Shown in pieces: positions 34,558-45,480 of a stretch of DNA of 64,000 bases. A program made the position numbers and the translations under genes. A model generated the notes under the pieces. That model worked only from the letters and a program-made list of their open reading frames with translations, was not told where the DNA came from and searched no databases. Where the stretch lies: contig JAVXUO010002370.1 of NCBI GenBank assembly GCA_033065855.1, forward strand, positions 62,001-126,000. Direction: 5' to 3'. Position 1 is the stretch's first letter. Each line of letters begins with the position of its first letter. Source of the DNA: Escallonia rubra. Lineage: Eukaryota > Streptophyta > Magnoliopsida > Escalloniales > Escalloniaceae.

Positions 34558-35784
34558 CATTGAACTTGAATCGATTATTTAGAAATCTTATCGATGCTCG
34601 TCTTTTATAGCATGTTGAGCAATTTCTATAACTGTTTGCATTCTTTCTTCTAAATTGGTATGCCTTAATTTGGTGACAGTTCGTTTTTGTTCTTGCTATT
34701 TGTTTGTGGCTATTCTTGAATTCTAAGTGATGAATTGATATTAGCATGCCTAATTATCATTGAAACCCTATTTGATTTCGGCTCATTTTTGTTGCATGTC
34801 GAGCATTGAATTTTTTGTTGATTCTATGATTGTTGTTTTCTGTATTGACCTGGGAATTTGTTTTGTGGGGAGGTATTATAAGGAAGGTCCGAACCTGCAT
34901 AATTATGCAGGGCTAGTACCTGATGAAAAGGTCTAGTTATTGTACATCGTGCATGTGTACACTTTCTGTGTATTGCCTAAGTGGCATTGCCTCTGCCTAT
35001 GGTCAATATCTTTTTAATTTGTTTACATTGTATCTTACAATGCTTGTTTTGAAAAATGATTGGAAATGAATGTCTTGATATTTGATTGAAGGGGATTGAG
35101 TTGAAACTATTTCCCATATTGTGATCATACTCCCCATATTGTCCTTGAAGTATCTATTTTCGTTAGAATTATTTTGGAAAATCATCATTGTATTTAAAAT
35201 GATGGCTTTGAAAATGATCTTCAAATGATCGATTGAGTATTTGTTTATGATTGTTATGATCGTTTTGGAAAACCACCAAAGTGTTTATGATTGTTTTAAA
35301 TGTCTTGAAACATTATTATCGAGTGGACTTTTGAATTGTTTTACCATTTCCTACGATATTGCCTTAAACTACCTTACTGAGCTCTCAAAAACACACTCTT
35401 CGTTTGATTTCCTTCTGCAGGTAATGATCAACTGTAGAATGCTCGGGAATGGGATTAGAGTCTGTGCGAGGTTCTTGAGTGCCCACCACTATTTTTTGTA
35501 GTAAGACCTCTGCATGGGTCAGTACTGTTAGTTGTTGGGAAAGAACCTAAGGTTGAGTTTTGAAAGTCTAAAGTTGTAAAACTAGCTTAAGTTAAAGTTT
35601 TTTTTAAACTGTATATTCAGAAAAATTTGACTTAGTGTCCATTTAGAAGTTTTGATATATTTGGGAAGTTGCGATTGAGTTATGAATATTTTTATCAGTG
35701 AACAAGGCCTGATGTGATGTGGTAGATTAACGCCCCGGAAGTTCGGGGCGACGAAGTTCTGGATTTCCAGGTCGTTAGAGTTAA

Positions 35785-35958
35785 TGAGTGTCCAATTCCT
35801 GTACTGGTATAAATCAGCCACTTTAAAGTTTTGTGCTCTGATTGTGTGATCCTATTTAGGTTAACTTGAGTCATTTTTAATCATTAAAGTAAAAAAGCAT
35901 AAAAAAATTAAATAGTAAATAATTTTTTTAAGAGATAATAAAATTTTTGGGATATCTC
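35785..35958 (+). other. Tat 2 leader between insertion B/C and gag
   Basis: Matches inverted 45500-45620 of Tat 3 ('GTATAAATCAG', 'TGCTCTGATT', 'TTGAGTCATTTTT'). The ATG at 35959 follows. Confidence 0.6.
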
Positions 35959-37164
35959 ATGAAGAAAGATAGGGGTGAGGAACTCGAAAGGGAATTAAAA
36001 GAGAATATGACTGAATAAATGAAGGAAGATGATCCTAAGTTGAAACTTGATTGCCAATATGAGTCCGATGGTGAAGGAAAGGCTATCACTACAAAATAGG
36101 AGGAAAAACTGGCAAGGCTTGAGTCTAAAGTTGCTCGAATGAAAATGACTGATGACCCCATGGATTTTGGCTCCCTTACTATAAATTTTGAAGATAGGAT
36201 CCCGCCTAAGTTTAAGATCCCGACATGGACAAGTTTGATGGGACTTAGGATCCAAAGATCCATGTTAAGAGATGTACATGCGTGAGCTAGCCCAATATGG
36301 AGTTAGCCATAACCAGTTGGTCCACCTGTTCCACCAAACCTTGGTAGGGCTTGCCTCTTGATGGTTCCTCACTCTCGATGACTGTCGAATCCGAATGTGG
36401 GAAGATGTAGTGAGAGAATTTGTGAATCATTACCAGTATAACTTTGATTTCGACATCACTAAGAGGGACTTGGAGACCACCAGGCAATAGCCCACCGAAT
36501 CGATCTGCATTCATCATCAAATGGACAAACAAACAAGGCTGCTCGAATGTTCAATTGCCCATCAGAAGAAGAGCCAATGAGCATAATTAGAGACAATCTT
36601 CTGTCAACATATCATGAGCACATCTTTGGCCACCATCACACTACATTTAAAACATTGATTGGTTCTCTAATTCAAATTAAGGACGCCATTAACAAAGGGA
36701 CGATGGCCCAAGATGGAAAATAGGGAGAATACCATAATGGATCCAAGAATCCTAGCATAGATAATGATGTGAATACAGTTGAGTTTCAAGAGGAGTTATC
36801 ATGGAAGCCAAATTCCAAGCAAAAGTTCTCCAATTCGCATGTCCCAATGACCAAAGTGTTTGAGCAGCTACTCAGTAACGGTATGATCGCTAAGTTGCCC
36901 CCCACTGCTACACCAAAAAGGCCTGACCTGCAGGCTCGATATGAATATCACCAAGGATCCAGGAACCACATGGATAGGTGTATGACCTTGAGGAATACTA
37001 TTCAGGATCTCATTGACGAGGGTAAGATTAACCCTCCTGGCAAACCCAATGTGCAGAAAGAGCCTCTACCAATGCACCAAGCAAACACAATTAAGACATC
37101 TCTCCAAGTGTTAGATCCTTATGTGCTTAACCAAGAAGAGGATATCGTGGGTTCAGTTAGTTAG
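35959..37164 (+). pseudogene. Tat 2 gag pseudogene
   Basis: Gag core of the Tat/Ogre lineage. The first frame gives 'ARLESKVARMKMTDD' and 'RIPPKFKIPTW'; then, across frame changes, 'MDKFDGT', 'VSHNQLVHLFHQTLVGLAS', 'RIRMWEDVVREFVNHYQYNF' and 'TKRDLETTRQ'. The last open part (36769-37164) has 'PMTKVFEQLLSNGMIAKLPP', then a finger-like 'YEYHQGSRNHMDRC' in which the first Cys is Tyr, then 'TIQDLIDEGKI'. Stops occur at 36016, 36097 and several later points. It would have formed the particle shell; no protease or RT follows. Confidence 0.85.
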
Positions 37165-37501
37165 ATCATCCAAGTTTGAGACAAAGCCTATTTGCTGTCA
37201 GATTGATTGTCTCAATGTCGGGCTAGAAACTTAGCTCATTTATATTTTAAGTGTGTTTCTTAGTATTTCCTAGATTATCTTTTGAACTTGTTCCTTTGAT
37301 GAATAACGAGTCATGGTTTCTCCTTACTCTTTGATCTTTGATTTAGTCTTTTGTGGCTAATGATAGTAAAAAATAAAAAAAATACAAAATTTTCATAAAC
37401 TCAAAAATAGTTTCTCCTGTTAGAAGTCTCTTTTAGAGTTTGAGTAAAATAAAGTTTGTGTTTCCAATAAGTCTAGGAGTCCATCCTTAGCAAGTCAAGA
37501 G
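37165..37501 (+). other. Non-coding Tat 2 sequence after gag
   Basis: AT-rich with an A-rich run (37370-37395). No pol homology was recognised here. The sequence continues at 41103 beyond the hAT insertion, so Tat 2 has lost its pol region or it lay further right. Confidence 0.5.
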
Positions 37502-37929
37502 TAGACCTGGCAAAAATCTACTCGTACCCGGTCAAAAATCCCAGGTACGGGTACCTTAATTTACTACCCGCGAAAATCTGATCCGTACCCGAACCGACCC
37601 ACAATTTTCGGGTAGGTTCGGGTCGGTTTACGGGTTACCCAAATTTACCCGTTTTTCAAACTATAAATACAACCATTTGTGCCCTAAAGCCTCTCACTTT
37701 CATTTTTCTTCAGACTTCACCCTTCTTCTCACTTTTCATACAGCCGCCGCCACTCGTTCTTCTCTGTCGCCGCCGCTCGTTCGAGATCTACCACCACTAC
37801 CCTTCATGCCTTCACTCCGTCAATCTGATACCGCAGCCACTGATCGAGTGACCGACTATAAGCCTTCGTCTCTCTATCGCCGATCGTTTCTCCATCCTCC
37901 GTGCTCCGTCGCCGATCTTCTCTCCATCG

Positions 37930-38065
37930 CCAGATCTATTGTTGAGTGTTGACCGACCGTCGCCGATCTTCTCTCCATCGCCGGTCTTCTCTCCATCGCC
38001 ATTCTTTCTCTCCGTCGCCGATCTTCTCTCCTTCGCCAGATCTATTGTTGAGTGTTGACCCTCGC
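37930..38065 (+). repeat. Short tandem duplications in the hAT
   Basis: 'CGCCGATCTTCTCTCC' with 'ATCGCC' recurs about five times from 37911 to 38035. 'AGATCTATTGTTGAGTGTTG' occurs at 37931 and again at 38038. The reading frames across it (Ser/Arg/Pro-rich) show no family similarity. Confidence 0.7.
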
Positions 38066-39360
38066 CACAAGATCACTGATCTTGTATTTTTTTTTGTTAT
38101 ATTTTCTTTATTCAAGAATCGTGACCTTGTAGTTTATTTCTTTTCGTTTTTTTTTTTTTTGCTTCTTCAAGAATCATGATCTTGATTTTATCGACGTTGT
38201 GTAATAGATATTAATGGAGATCGATTATTGTAATTGGCAATATCAATCTATGGTTGACCGTCGCCACTAGATTTACTGATCTTCAATTTTTTCTAGTCCT
38301 ATTTTGTATATTCATGATTCCTGATCTTGATTTTATGTTTGTTGTATAATAGATCATAATGGAGATTGATTATTATAGTAATTAGCAATGTTGAAAATTT
38401 GATTTTGTGTAATAAAAGAAGAAAGCAATGTTGAAGATCTGATTTTGTGTAATAAATGAAGAAAGAAAAGAGAAGAAAACATTTAAGAAGAAATAAATAG
38501 AGCAAATTACACTTATATCCCTGAGGTTATGGTATAATTACAGGCGAGGACAATAGTACGTCCGTTGACCAGACGGAATACAAAAAACCCTAACGGTTTT
38601 ACCGAAAAGTCTTTATTGCCCCTAATTAAAATTAAAATTAAAATTCCATGTTTCTTTTTATCTTTTTTTGTTTCTCTCCTTTCTTTCTCAAATTCACTAA
38701 GATTCAATCTCCCCCCACCCGCACCCCGCCCCTCCCCTCTCCCCACCCCGCTGTCGCACGCTCGCCCTACGCCGACGCCGCGCCCGCTCTTCCCCCCGCA
38801 CGCTGCCGCTGTCCCTCCCTCCCCACCACGCCGCAAGATCCCTCTCTGCCGCAAGACCCCTCTCTGGCCCACCGTGAACCGCCCCTCTCTCTCTCCTGCC
38901 ATGACTCGGAATCATAGTAGGTATTTTCTTGGGTTTTTGAATTGATGGTGGGTTTTGGTTTGGGAAGAAAGAAGAGTGGGTTATGGCGGTGGTGCGGGGT
39001 GGTGGGTTATGGCGGCGATGCGTTTATGGCGATGGAGCTGCCGGCGGCGTGGGGCGATGGAGCTGCCGGTGTAGGGCGAGGGAAGGGGCTGCTGCGGGGG
39101 GCGAGGTGGGGGGGGGAGAAAAGAGATGGACGGGGGAAAGGTGATGTCGCCGGCAATGGGGGCGACGCCGGTAGAAGATTGGTCGCCGACGGTAATTTGA
39201 AAACCTAATTTAAAAATTAGGGTTTCCATACAAACCCTAAAAAACCCTAATCATATTGGACATTATATTGGACATAAGTGTAATTGCCTAAAAACCCTTA
39301 ATCCTAATGAACATTTAAACCATTATATTGGACATAAGTGTAATTGCCTAAAAAATCTTA

Positions 39361-40614
39361 GGGCAAATTACACTTATATCCCTGAGGTTAGGGTATAATT
39401 ACAGTCAAGGACAACGAGTTTCAAAATGTAACATTCTGTGACCAAACACTTTTAAAATGTATCAGCCGTGTCCATCCGTTAGGGTTCCATCTAAAAATTG
39501 TACTTTTTGTATGATGTCATCAATATGTATTTTTAAAATGACGATACTACCCCTTGTACTGTATATATTGAAAAATATCTGTTTATTATTATATATGATT
39601 TATTTATCAGTTTTAGTTTTAGGATATTCCTGAAACCCTAATTTGCAAATTAGGATATTCTTGAAACCCTAATTTGCAAATTAGGATATTCTTGAAACCC
39701 TAATTTGCACATTAGGATATTCTTGAAACCATAATTTGCAAATTAGGATTTTCTTGAAACCCTAATTTTCAAATTAGGATTTTCTTGAAAAATATCCATT
39801 ATAATAGTTTAAATGTTCAAATTAGGATTAAGGATTTTTGGATTAAGGTTTTTAGAATAATTATTTTGTCTTCCCGGGCTAACTCGCCGGCAGCCCATTC
39901 CCCTCGCCCCACGCCGGCAACCCCTTCCCCTCGCCTCACGCCGACAGCCCCCTCCCCTCGCCCCACGCCGGCAGTCCCTTCCCTCTTACACACCATGGCA
40001 GCCCCACTACCGGCAGCACACGCAGTCGCCGGCGACTAACGGACCGAAATGCCCCTTCATCGTGCCTCTGCGAACATCGCGCCGATGCGACCGTGCCGTT
40101 ACCACTGCAACCGTCCGGTTAGCAGCCCGTCGCCGGCCAGCAACTTCGATCAGCAGCCCCACGCTCCTTCACCGAGCGCCATCACCAACGCCTCAGCGCC
40201 GCAACCATCTTGCAGCTGCCACCACCGCCCGGGATTTATCACCGGCGCCATCTCGAGGGAAGGCGACGTCGACGACGGGAAAGGGGAAGGGGGAGGGTGG
40301 GGGCGACGGGGAAAGGGAAGGGTGCGGTGACAGGCGAAGGGGTGTCGATGGTGTTGAGACAGAAATGGCCAAATGGGCTTGGGGGTGGGGGGTGGGGGGG
40401 AGTAATGATATTAATGGCATTAAAAATAAGAAGATGAAATAATGGTATTGAAAAATAAATAAGGTTCCAACTCAGGGGTAATAAAGTCTTTTCATTAAAA
40501 CCGTTAGGGTTTTTAAGATTCCGTTTGGTCAATGGACATAAGTGTAATTTGTCCAAACTATTGTCCTTGGCTGTAATTACCCCTAAACCTCAGGAATATA
40601 AGTGTAATTTGCCT
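39361..40614 (-). mobile_element. MULE beta, inserted inverted in MULE alpha
   Basis: TIRs GGGCAAATTACACTTATATC (39361) and, inverted, AGGCAAATTACACTTATATT (40614). A perfect 9-bp TSD AAAATCTTA flanks it (39352-39360 and 40615-40623). The type II end is on the left and type I on the right, so it lies opposite to its host. 1254 bp; the GC-rich core (39880-40390) has no recognisable coding domain. Confidence 0.88.
39632..39789 (+). repeat. 31-bp palindromic tandem repeat, five units
   Basis: Unit 'GAAACCCTAATTTGCAAATT' plus 'AGGATATTCTT'. The intact units contain the perfect 18-bp palindrome CCTAATTTGCAAATTAGG; later units carry single changes that break it. Located in MULE beta. Confidence 0.9.
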
Positions 40615-41102
40615 AAAATCTTAATCCTAATTTGAACATTTAAACCATTATATTGGATATGAGTGTAATTTATCCAAACTATTGTCCTTACCTGTAATTT
40701 AAACAATTAACTGCAATAAAGGGCAGTATTGCAATTTTGAAAATACATAACGATGATATCATAAAAAAATACACTTTTTGGACGGAACCCTAACGGATGG
40801 ACACAAGTGTTACAAAATTAGGGTGTTTTTGGTCACGAATGTTATATTTTGAAACTCAATGTCCTTGACTGTAATTACACCATAACCTCAAGGATATAAG
40901 TGTAATTTTCCCAAAGAAATATTTGTTTCAAAAAAATTGTAAAATTTAATATTTTACCCGCGGATAATACCCTACCCGCCTGGGTAGGGTACGGATTCAG
41001 GAAAAGTCTACCCGGGAAAAACCGGGTAAAATTTACTCGACCCGTTTTTATTCGGACCCAATCGAATTTTATCCGTACCCATTTTCCGGGTCTAGTCAAG
41101 AT

Positions 41103-41177
41103 CATAACAGTTTCCAAAGCAAGAAAGAATTATCCGATTTCATACCGATGTGAATTCATAATTGACCAATCACTTCG
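41103..41177 (+). other. Tat 2 remnant between hAT and the next LTR
   Basis: 75 bp that joins to 37501 when the hAT is removed; cut at 41178 by a minus-strand LTR. Non-coding. Confidence 0.45.
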
Positions 41178-44100
41178 TGTGACACCCCCTTCCCAAGTGA
41201 CGTCACCGAAGCTAAGATGCCAATCATGTCAATGTCACAACCTTAATTAACTACAGCACATAGCGACTACAACTTTAAGATCATAAAGGAACGTCACAAC
41301 ACGTCCTTACAAAAATTTCCCTTGATAGTACACATCGTTTTGCAGCGAAAACTGCATAACATAACACAACTTAATATTTATGCAAATTTACATCATCGTG
41401 GCGATATATTTCCTCACAAAACCTCAGCATAATTTCTCGTTACCTTTACCCGATGTCTCTCCTCGTTCAAACCTAGTCCTTGAAAAACACACAAGATAAG
41501 GAATGAGCGCAAGTCGCCCAGTAAGAATAATACAAGGAGTAAAACGTACAACCCTTTCAAAATTATCAGAGAATCGATTATAAATTTTCAACGAAGGCAA
41601 TGGATTTAAGGATGCCAAGAACGAACATTTGTAACCATCTTGGTACATCACCTTTGTTCAGACTAAACGGCTCAAGCTTAACAGAACATCATCAATTCCA
41701 CTTGGATAGAATCATGGACTATGCAAGTGCAATGCAAAAGAAAACACTAAAGCAAATAATCATCATGAGAATAACAAGACAATAAATTCAGCAACATCAA
41801 ATAAAATCAATTGCAATGCATGCTTGACTCGACACGACACGACATACACTAGCGCACTTCATCCCTTTTTGTCAGTTACTCTCTTTTTCAGTGACCGCCA
41901 GTTACTTCACTTCACTGGCCCTCCACTTAATGATGCCCCTTCATACGGGGTGTTCATCTTAGTTTTTTCCAGTTTAGGGAGACGGTTTACATCAAAGGAG
42001 CGGACTTAAAGAGTGTTTTCGATCATAAGTCCTCAACAACGCTTTCAGGCTCATCATCGGGCGGACTAAGGGAATTCATTCTATCTTAAGTTCTCAACAA
42101 CACAAGTCAACAAGAAGTACCGGGTCATAAGATCAACCTGTGTTCCAACATAAATATAAAACTTCAACACAAACATCATCAACATGGTATGCCAAGCAAA
42201 ACAATGGATATCATAACGGAACCGCACTATCCTTACCTGTTTGGCTTTATAGCCGATGAACTCCTTACTTTCGGATTTTCTCAACAACGGGATCACGTAT
42301 CAAATAAAATATTTCTTGTTAGATAACCCTAAAATACAAAACACACCTAACCTTACCTCCCCATCCCTTACCACTTCTCTGTTTCCAACTTATTATGCCT
42401 AATCCATTAACCGGGTTTGCCCTAGCCCACAAGGTACATCAACCGCACTACTGTCCTTCTTGTACCTATCTAAACTCAATTCCCTCATTCCTTTTACTTC
42501 TTGCTGTTTAACCATGAGTTTCCACAAGATTAGTCAACGGGTATGAAAACTTACCAAAACACACCTGGCCATAGGTAAAATTACCTAAACACGCCCTGCC
42601 GACTCCTACACCAATAAACACTCCCAATTGGCTCAAAATATCTTTTTAAAATAATGTAAACTAATTTTTGGACTGAAAAGTCATTTGGTGAAATTTTGAG
42701 TAAAATGCACAGATGGTCACTGAACTATGACCCCTTTTTCACTTAAGTCACTCAACTTTTTTTGTGCCATTTTGGCCACTGGACTTGCAAATGTGTCCAA
42801 TTTGGTCATTTTGTTAGTCAGGGTTAACTTATTTTCGTTAAGTGATCACGTACCGTGCACAAGAGGCCTTAAAATAGGGGTAAAATTGTCTATTCATCAG
42901 TGTTCTTTAACATTTGCCCATCTTCAATTGCCAGCCTCTGTTGCCGGCCAACATCGATCACCGACGACCTCAATTTCCACTGCCTACACCACATATAACC
43001 ACCACAGTACCGCAACAGTCCAGCCACCACCATATCAAGGCTACAGCCACGCAACCACCATATCAAGTCCACACCCGTGCCACCACAGTACCGCGACAGT
43101 CCAACCACCACATCACGATCACAGCCCTGCCACCAATACATCACGGCCACAACCTCACCATCACATGATAGCCATAAGCCTGTGATGACTCGGCAACCCA
43201 CCACCGCAACCAATCGGCCCACCCACCACTACCGTGAACCAACAACCCACCAAATTTAATCACTAATCCCCGATGTCGACACAGTCGCCGCCACCCACAG
43301 TCTAGGGTTCGCCAAATTTCTCTTCCACCACCACCACCTCGTTGGGAACCTCCAAATCTCCACCGTGATCTTCCCAGTAGACATCGTCACGCCGCCGCCT
43401 GTAAAGTCCAGATCCTCGATCGCACGACGCAAGTTCGTCTGAAAAAAGTGCCGATGGGTTCTTTGGTGACGGGGGGGGGGGGGGGGTGATGGTGATGGTC
43501 GGTATGGAGCCGATGGCGATGGTGGTGGAGAGAGATTTTTTGTCTTGTGAGGCGGTGATTGATTATTCAAAGTGGGAGAGATGCACTCGTTTGGTAGAGA
43601 GAGAGAAAATGAAGAGAGAGAATGGAAGAGGCATATCAGTTTTACTCTAAAAAGAAGGAAAGGAAATTAAAAAGGAGAGAGAGTAGATGGATGGTTTTGC
43701 CCTTCACTTGATGGGTCATGTGCGCAGCACATGACCACTTAACAGAGATAATTTAACTGCGGCTGACAGAATGACCAAATTGGACACATTTGCAAGTCCA
43801 GTGGCCAAAATGGCACAAAAAAAAGTTGAGTGACTTAAGTGAAAAAGGGGTCATAGTTCAGTGACCATCTATGCATTTTACTCTAAAATTTTTGCTCGAA
43901 AATCCCATCCGGATAACCAAACTAAGCGTTAAGGAACCAATTTTGTCAAAAATAGCAATCAGCCTCGAAATGTCATGAAAGTTTAGACACCAAAGCGTCT
44001 CACCTGTGTAAAGTCTCCATAAAATTGTTAGATTAAAATACATTCTTTTGGTATTTTTAAAATTTTGAAACCCTATTTTAAGGATAAATATATTTAACAT

Positions 44101-44998
44101 TGTTAGAAAATTCAATAAAATCCCAAACTTTTACAGTATGTAGATCTTTTAAAATAATAGGATTTTTTTCTTTTGTGTTTGGCCAAATTCTAGCATACAA
44201 CCATGTTTCAAAAATAATGTTTGAAATTAGTTAGAAAATAAGACTTTTAGCGACAATTACAGTCACTATTTATAACTTATGGATCAAATTTACACATTTT
44301 CATCACTTCCTACACTCCAAGCTGCATTCTTCAGGTTTACATACCCACAAGTATTCCCCTTCTTCACTTATACATGCTTATTATGCTAACTTATCTCATT
44401 AGCTATTTAATTCCACTTCAAACCCCCCTTTAAACCACTTTAATTTCACTTTGTTTCCGGGTATCTAACTCCATAACTTCATTTAATAAGGAATCATATC
44501 ACAACATAATCATTTCAACCCTAATTTCCATCAAGTGCACATATCAAAACACCAAGAACACACATGCACAAAGCTGATTTTTACCTCACTTTGAAGACCC
44601 GTAACTTCTTTGATTCTAAACAAAAATTCCTTCTGTTTATTGTAATCTCTTCCTTTCTCTCCCTTCTATAACTTCTTTGTTTGGCCTTTCACAAAATTCT
44701 TCCTGGATTTTCCTCAAATTCTGCCTCAATAAGCTACTTCACACACTGCAGGTTGACTTTTTCCTGACTTTGGTGGTCCATAACTTCTTCTATATTTCAC
44801 CAAATACAAACTTTATTTCTTGGGTTTTCTTCCTCTCCCTTTTCTCTGACTTCTCAGTTGAAAGTATCCCGAGATTCCTTCTGCATTTTTCGTAATTCTC
44901 CCTCAAACAATTGTCCAGGATAAGCTCTCTCTCATGCCACCTCAACCTCCACTTAACTCTACATGCACACACTCCACCTTTTGAAAAAATGAGGTGTC
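41178..44998 (-). mobile_element. Tekay-like LTR, minus strand, split by a MULE
   Basis: On the minus strand the LTR ends GGTGACGTCACTTGGG...GGGGTGTCACA at 41178, matching the end of solo LTR S1 (GGTGATGTCGCCTGGG...GAGGGTGTCACA at 13582). Its body shares the 'AATAGCTATTTTTGGC'-type block (inverted near 43930-43980) and the hairpin (44248-44268). The start is less certain: 'GAGGGAATGACACC' near 44998 resembles the usual pre-LTR GGGGAGAATGTAATACC. Without the MULE it is about 2.6 kb. Confidence 0.6.
42698..43883. mobile_element. MULE with ~170-bp terminal inverted repeats
   Basis: The left end GAGTAAAATGCACAGATGGT and the inverted right end GAGTAAAATGCATAGATGGT continue in near-identity for about 130 bp ('CACTTAAGTCACTCAAC', 'GGACTTGCAAATGTGTCCAA') and then with lower similarity to about 170 bp. 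Flanks TGAAATTTT (42689-42697) and TAAAATTTT (43884-43892) are a 9-bp TSD with 8 matches. The 1186-bp element has a GC-rich core and no transposase. A run of about 16 G lies near 43471-43486. The open minus frame at 43570-43256 is low-complexity apart from 'FFQTNLRRAIEDLDFTGG', which I cannot assign. Confidence 0.88.
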
Positions 44999-45280
44999 AT
45001 TCCCTCTTGTTTGTGGACCTTGACCATCGTTACTACTTTAGAGCGAAGCACTTGCTCTTTTCTATCAACCACTTACACAGGTACCTCTTGGTATGATAGA
45101 TTGTCGTAAATCTCTATTGATTCTAGTTTTATCACGTGTGACGGATTCGGAACATACTTCCTTAGCATAGATACATGGAACACATTGTGCAAATGTTCTA
45201 ACTCCGAGGGTAGTATAAGTTTATACGCTACTGCTTCAATCCTTGACAAGATCTTGAATGGCCCGATAAGCAGTACACGT
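44870..45280 (-). pseudogene. Ty3/gypsy integrase C-terminal remnant
   Basis: The minus strand from about 45280 carries the same tail as 420-1093: a 'GPFKILSRIEAVAYKLI' block, 'HNVFHVSMLRKYVP' with breaks, then, after frame changes, 'RWHERELILDN' near 44940-44910 where family members read 'ATWEREDxI'. Overlap of that last block with the proposed LTR start leaves the junction uncertain. It is non-functional and no core domain is present. Confidence 0.65.
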
Positions 45281-45289
45281 ACAAGCCGT

Positions 45290-45480
45290 TTAATATAGCA
45301 AGAAACTAAAAGCTCCTTTTAGTACAAGACCGTTGAGCTGACGGTACAATCTAAAGATTGCATTGAATCTAGGAGGTCTGATGGCTTCAATCATTGCCCT
45401 CAAGTGGGTGGGTAAGGGACAGACATACGCGTTTATTAGGTACATGATACGAGAACAGGTACCACAGTTAATATATATAT
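45290..45480 (-). other. Second Tat leader fragment, minus strand
   Basis: Inverted match to 51410-51600 and to 3640-3770: 'GTACAAGACCGT', 'GGGTGGGTAAGGGACA' and 'GGTACCACAGTTAAT'. It repeats an early part of the leader directly beside a later part (45481 on), so a rearrangement or a second copy ends here. 'ATATATATAT' at the joint (45472-45481) may mark the break. Confidence 0.6.

Larger units (their letters stand above)
29533..35779 (+). mobile_element. Element B/C: internally deleted chromovirus
   Basis: An LTR start TGTAATATCCGG at 29533 and an LTR end GGTCGTTAGA at 35779 are flanked by ATTAA/GTTAA (4 of 5), inside the Tat 2 leader. Between two LTR parts only about 770 bp of internal sequence remains, with no gag or pol. 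Left LTR sequence runs to about 31663 and then joins sequence that corresponds to the internal 3' region of element A. This indicates one deletion that removed the end of the 5' LTR, the primer site and all genes. Confidence 0.75.
32439..35779 (+). repeat. 3' LTR C
   Basis: 3341 bp. It starts TTTAATATCCGG (usual TG replaced by TT) and ends GTTAGA (usual ACA). Contains (GA)n near 32868-32893, a pure (TG)19 run at 32983-33020, the hairpin at 33528-33548, and TTTTGGTAATTT modules (34000-34190). Confidence 0.8.
38500..40912 (+). mobile_element. MULE alpha, host of MULE beta
   Basis: Ends GAGCAAATTACACTTATATC (38500) and, inverted, GGGAAAATTACACTTATATC (40912) form a TIR of about 50 bp. Flanks AAATAAATA (38491-38499) and AAAGAAATA (40913-40921) agree at 8 of 9, a Mutator-sized TSD. 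Its left end is of type I (continuing 'CGTCCGTTGACC') and its right end of type II (continuing 'GTCACGAATGTTA'), the same order as the copy at 47529. The GC-rich centre (38700-39180) has proline- or glycine-rich frames without recognisable domains. Confidence 0.75.
37502..41094. mobile_element. Non-autonomous hAT element with nested MULEs
   Basis: Ends are TAGACCTGGCAAAA (37502) and, inverted, TAGACCCGGAAAAT (41094). The flanks GTCAAGAG (37494-37501) and GTCAAGAT (41095-41102) form an 8-bp TSD with 7 matches, which is diagnostic of hAT. Subterminal regions are packed with ACCCG/CGGGT words, usual for plant hATs. Without the nested MULEs about 1.18 kb is the element's own. It encodes no recognisable transposase or BED finger. 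Confidence 0.85.

Noticed and set aside
38565-39208. Long Pro-, Arg- and Gly-rich open frames on both strands in MULE alpha
   Set aside because: They overlap on opposite strands, are explained by GC-rich composition, and show no domain; treated as composition effects.
43471-43486. G homopolymer (also C run at 18653 and G run at 30211) as functional G-quadruplex
   Set aside because: Single uninterrupted runs that may be slippage or assembly noise; no supporting context.
44677-45096. Plus-strand hydrophobic frames as membrane proteins
   Set aside because: They are the complement of a charged, purine-rich integrase tail and LTR; no family match.
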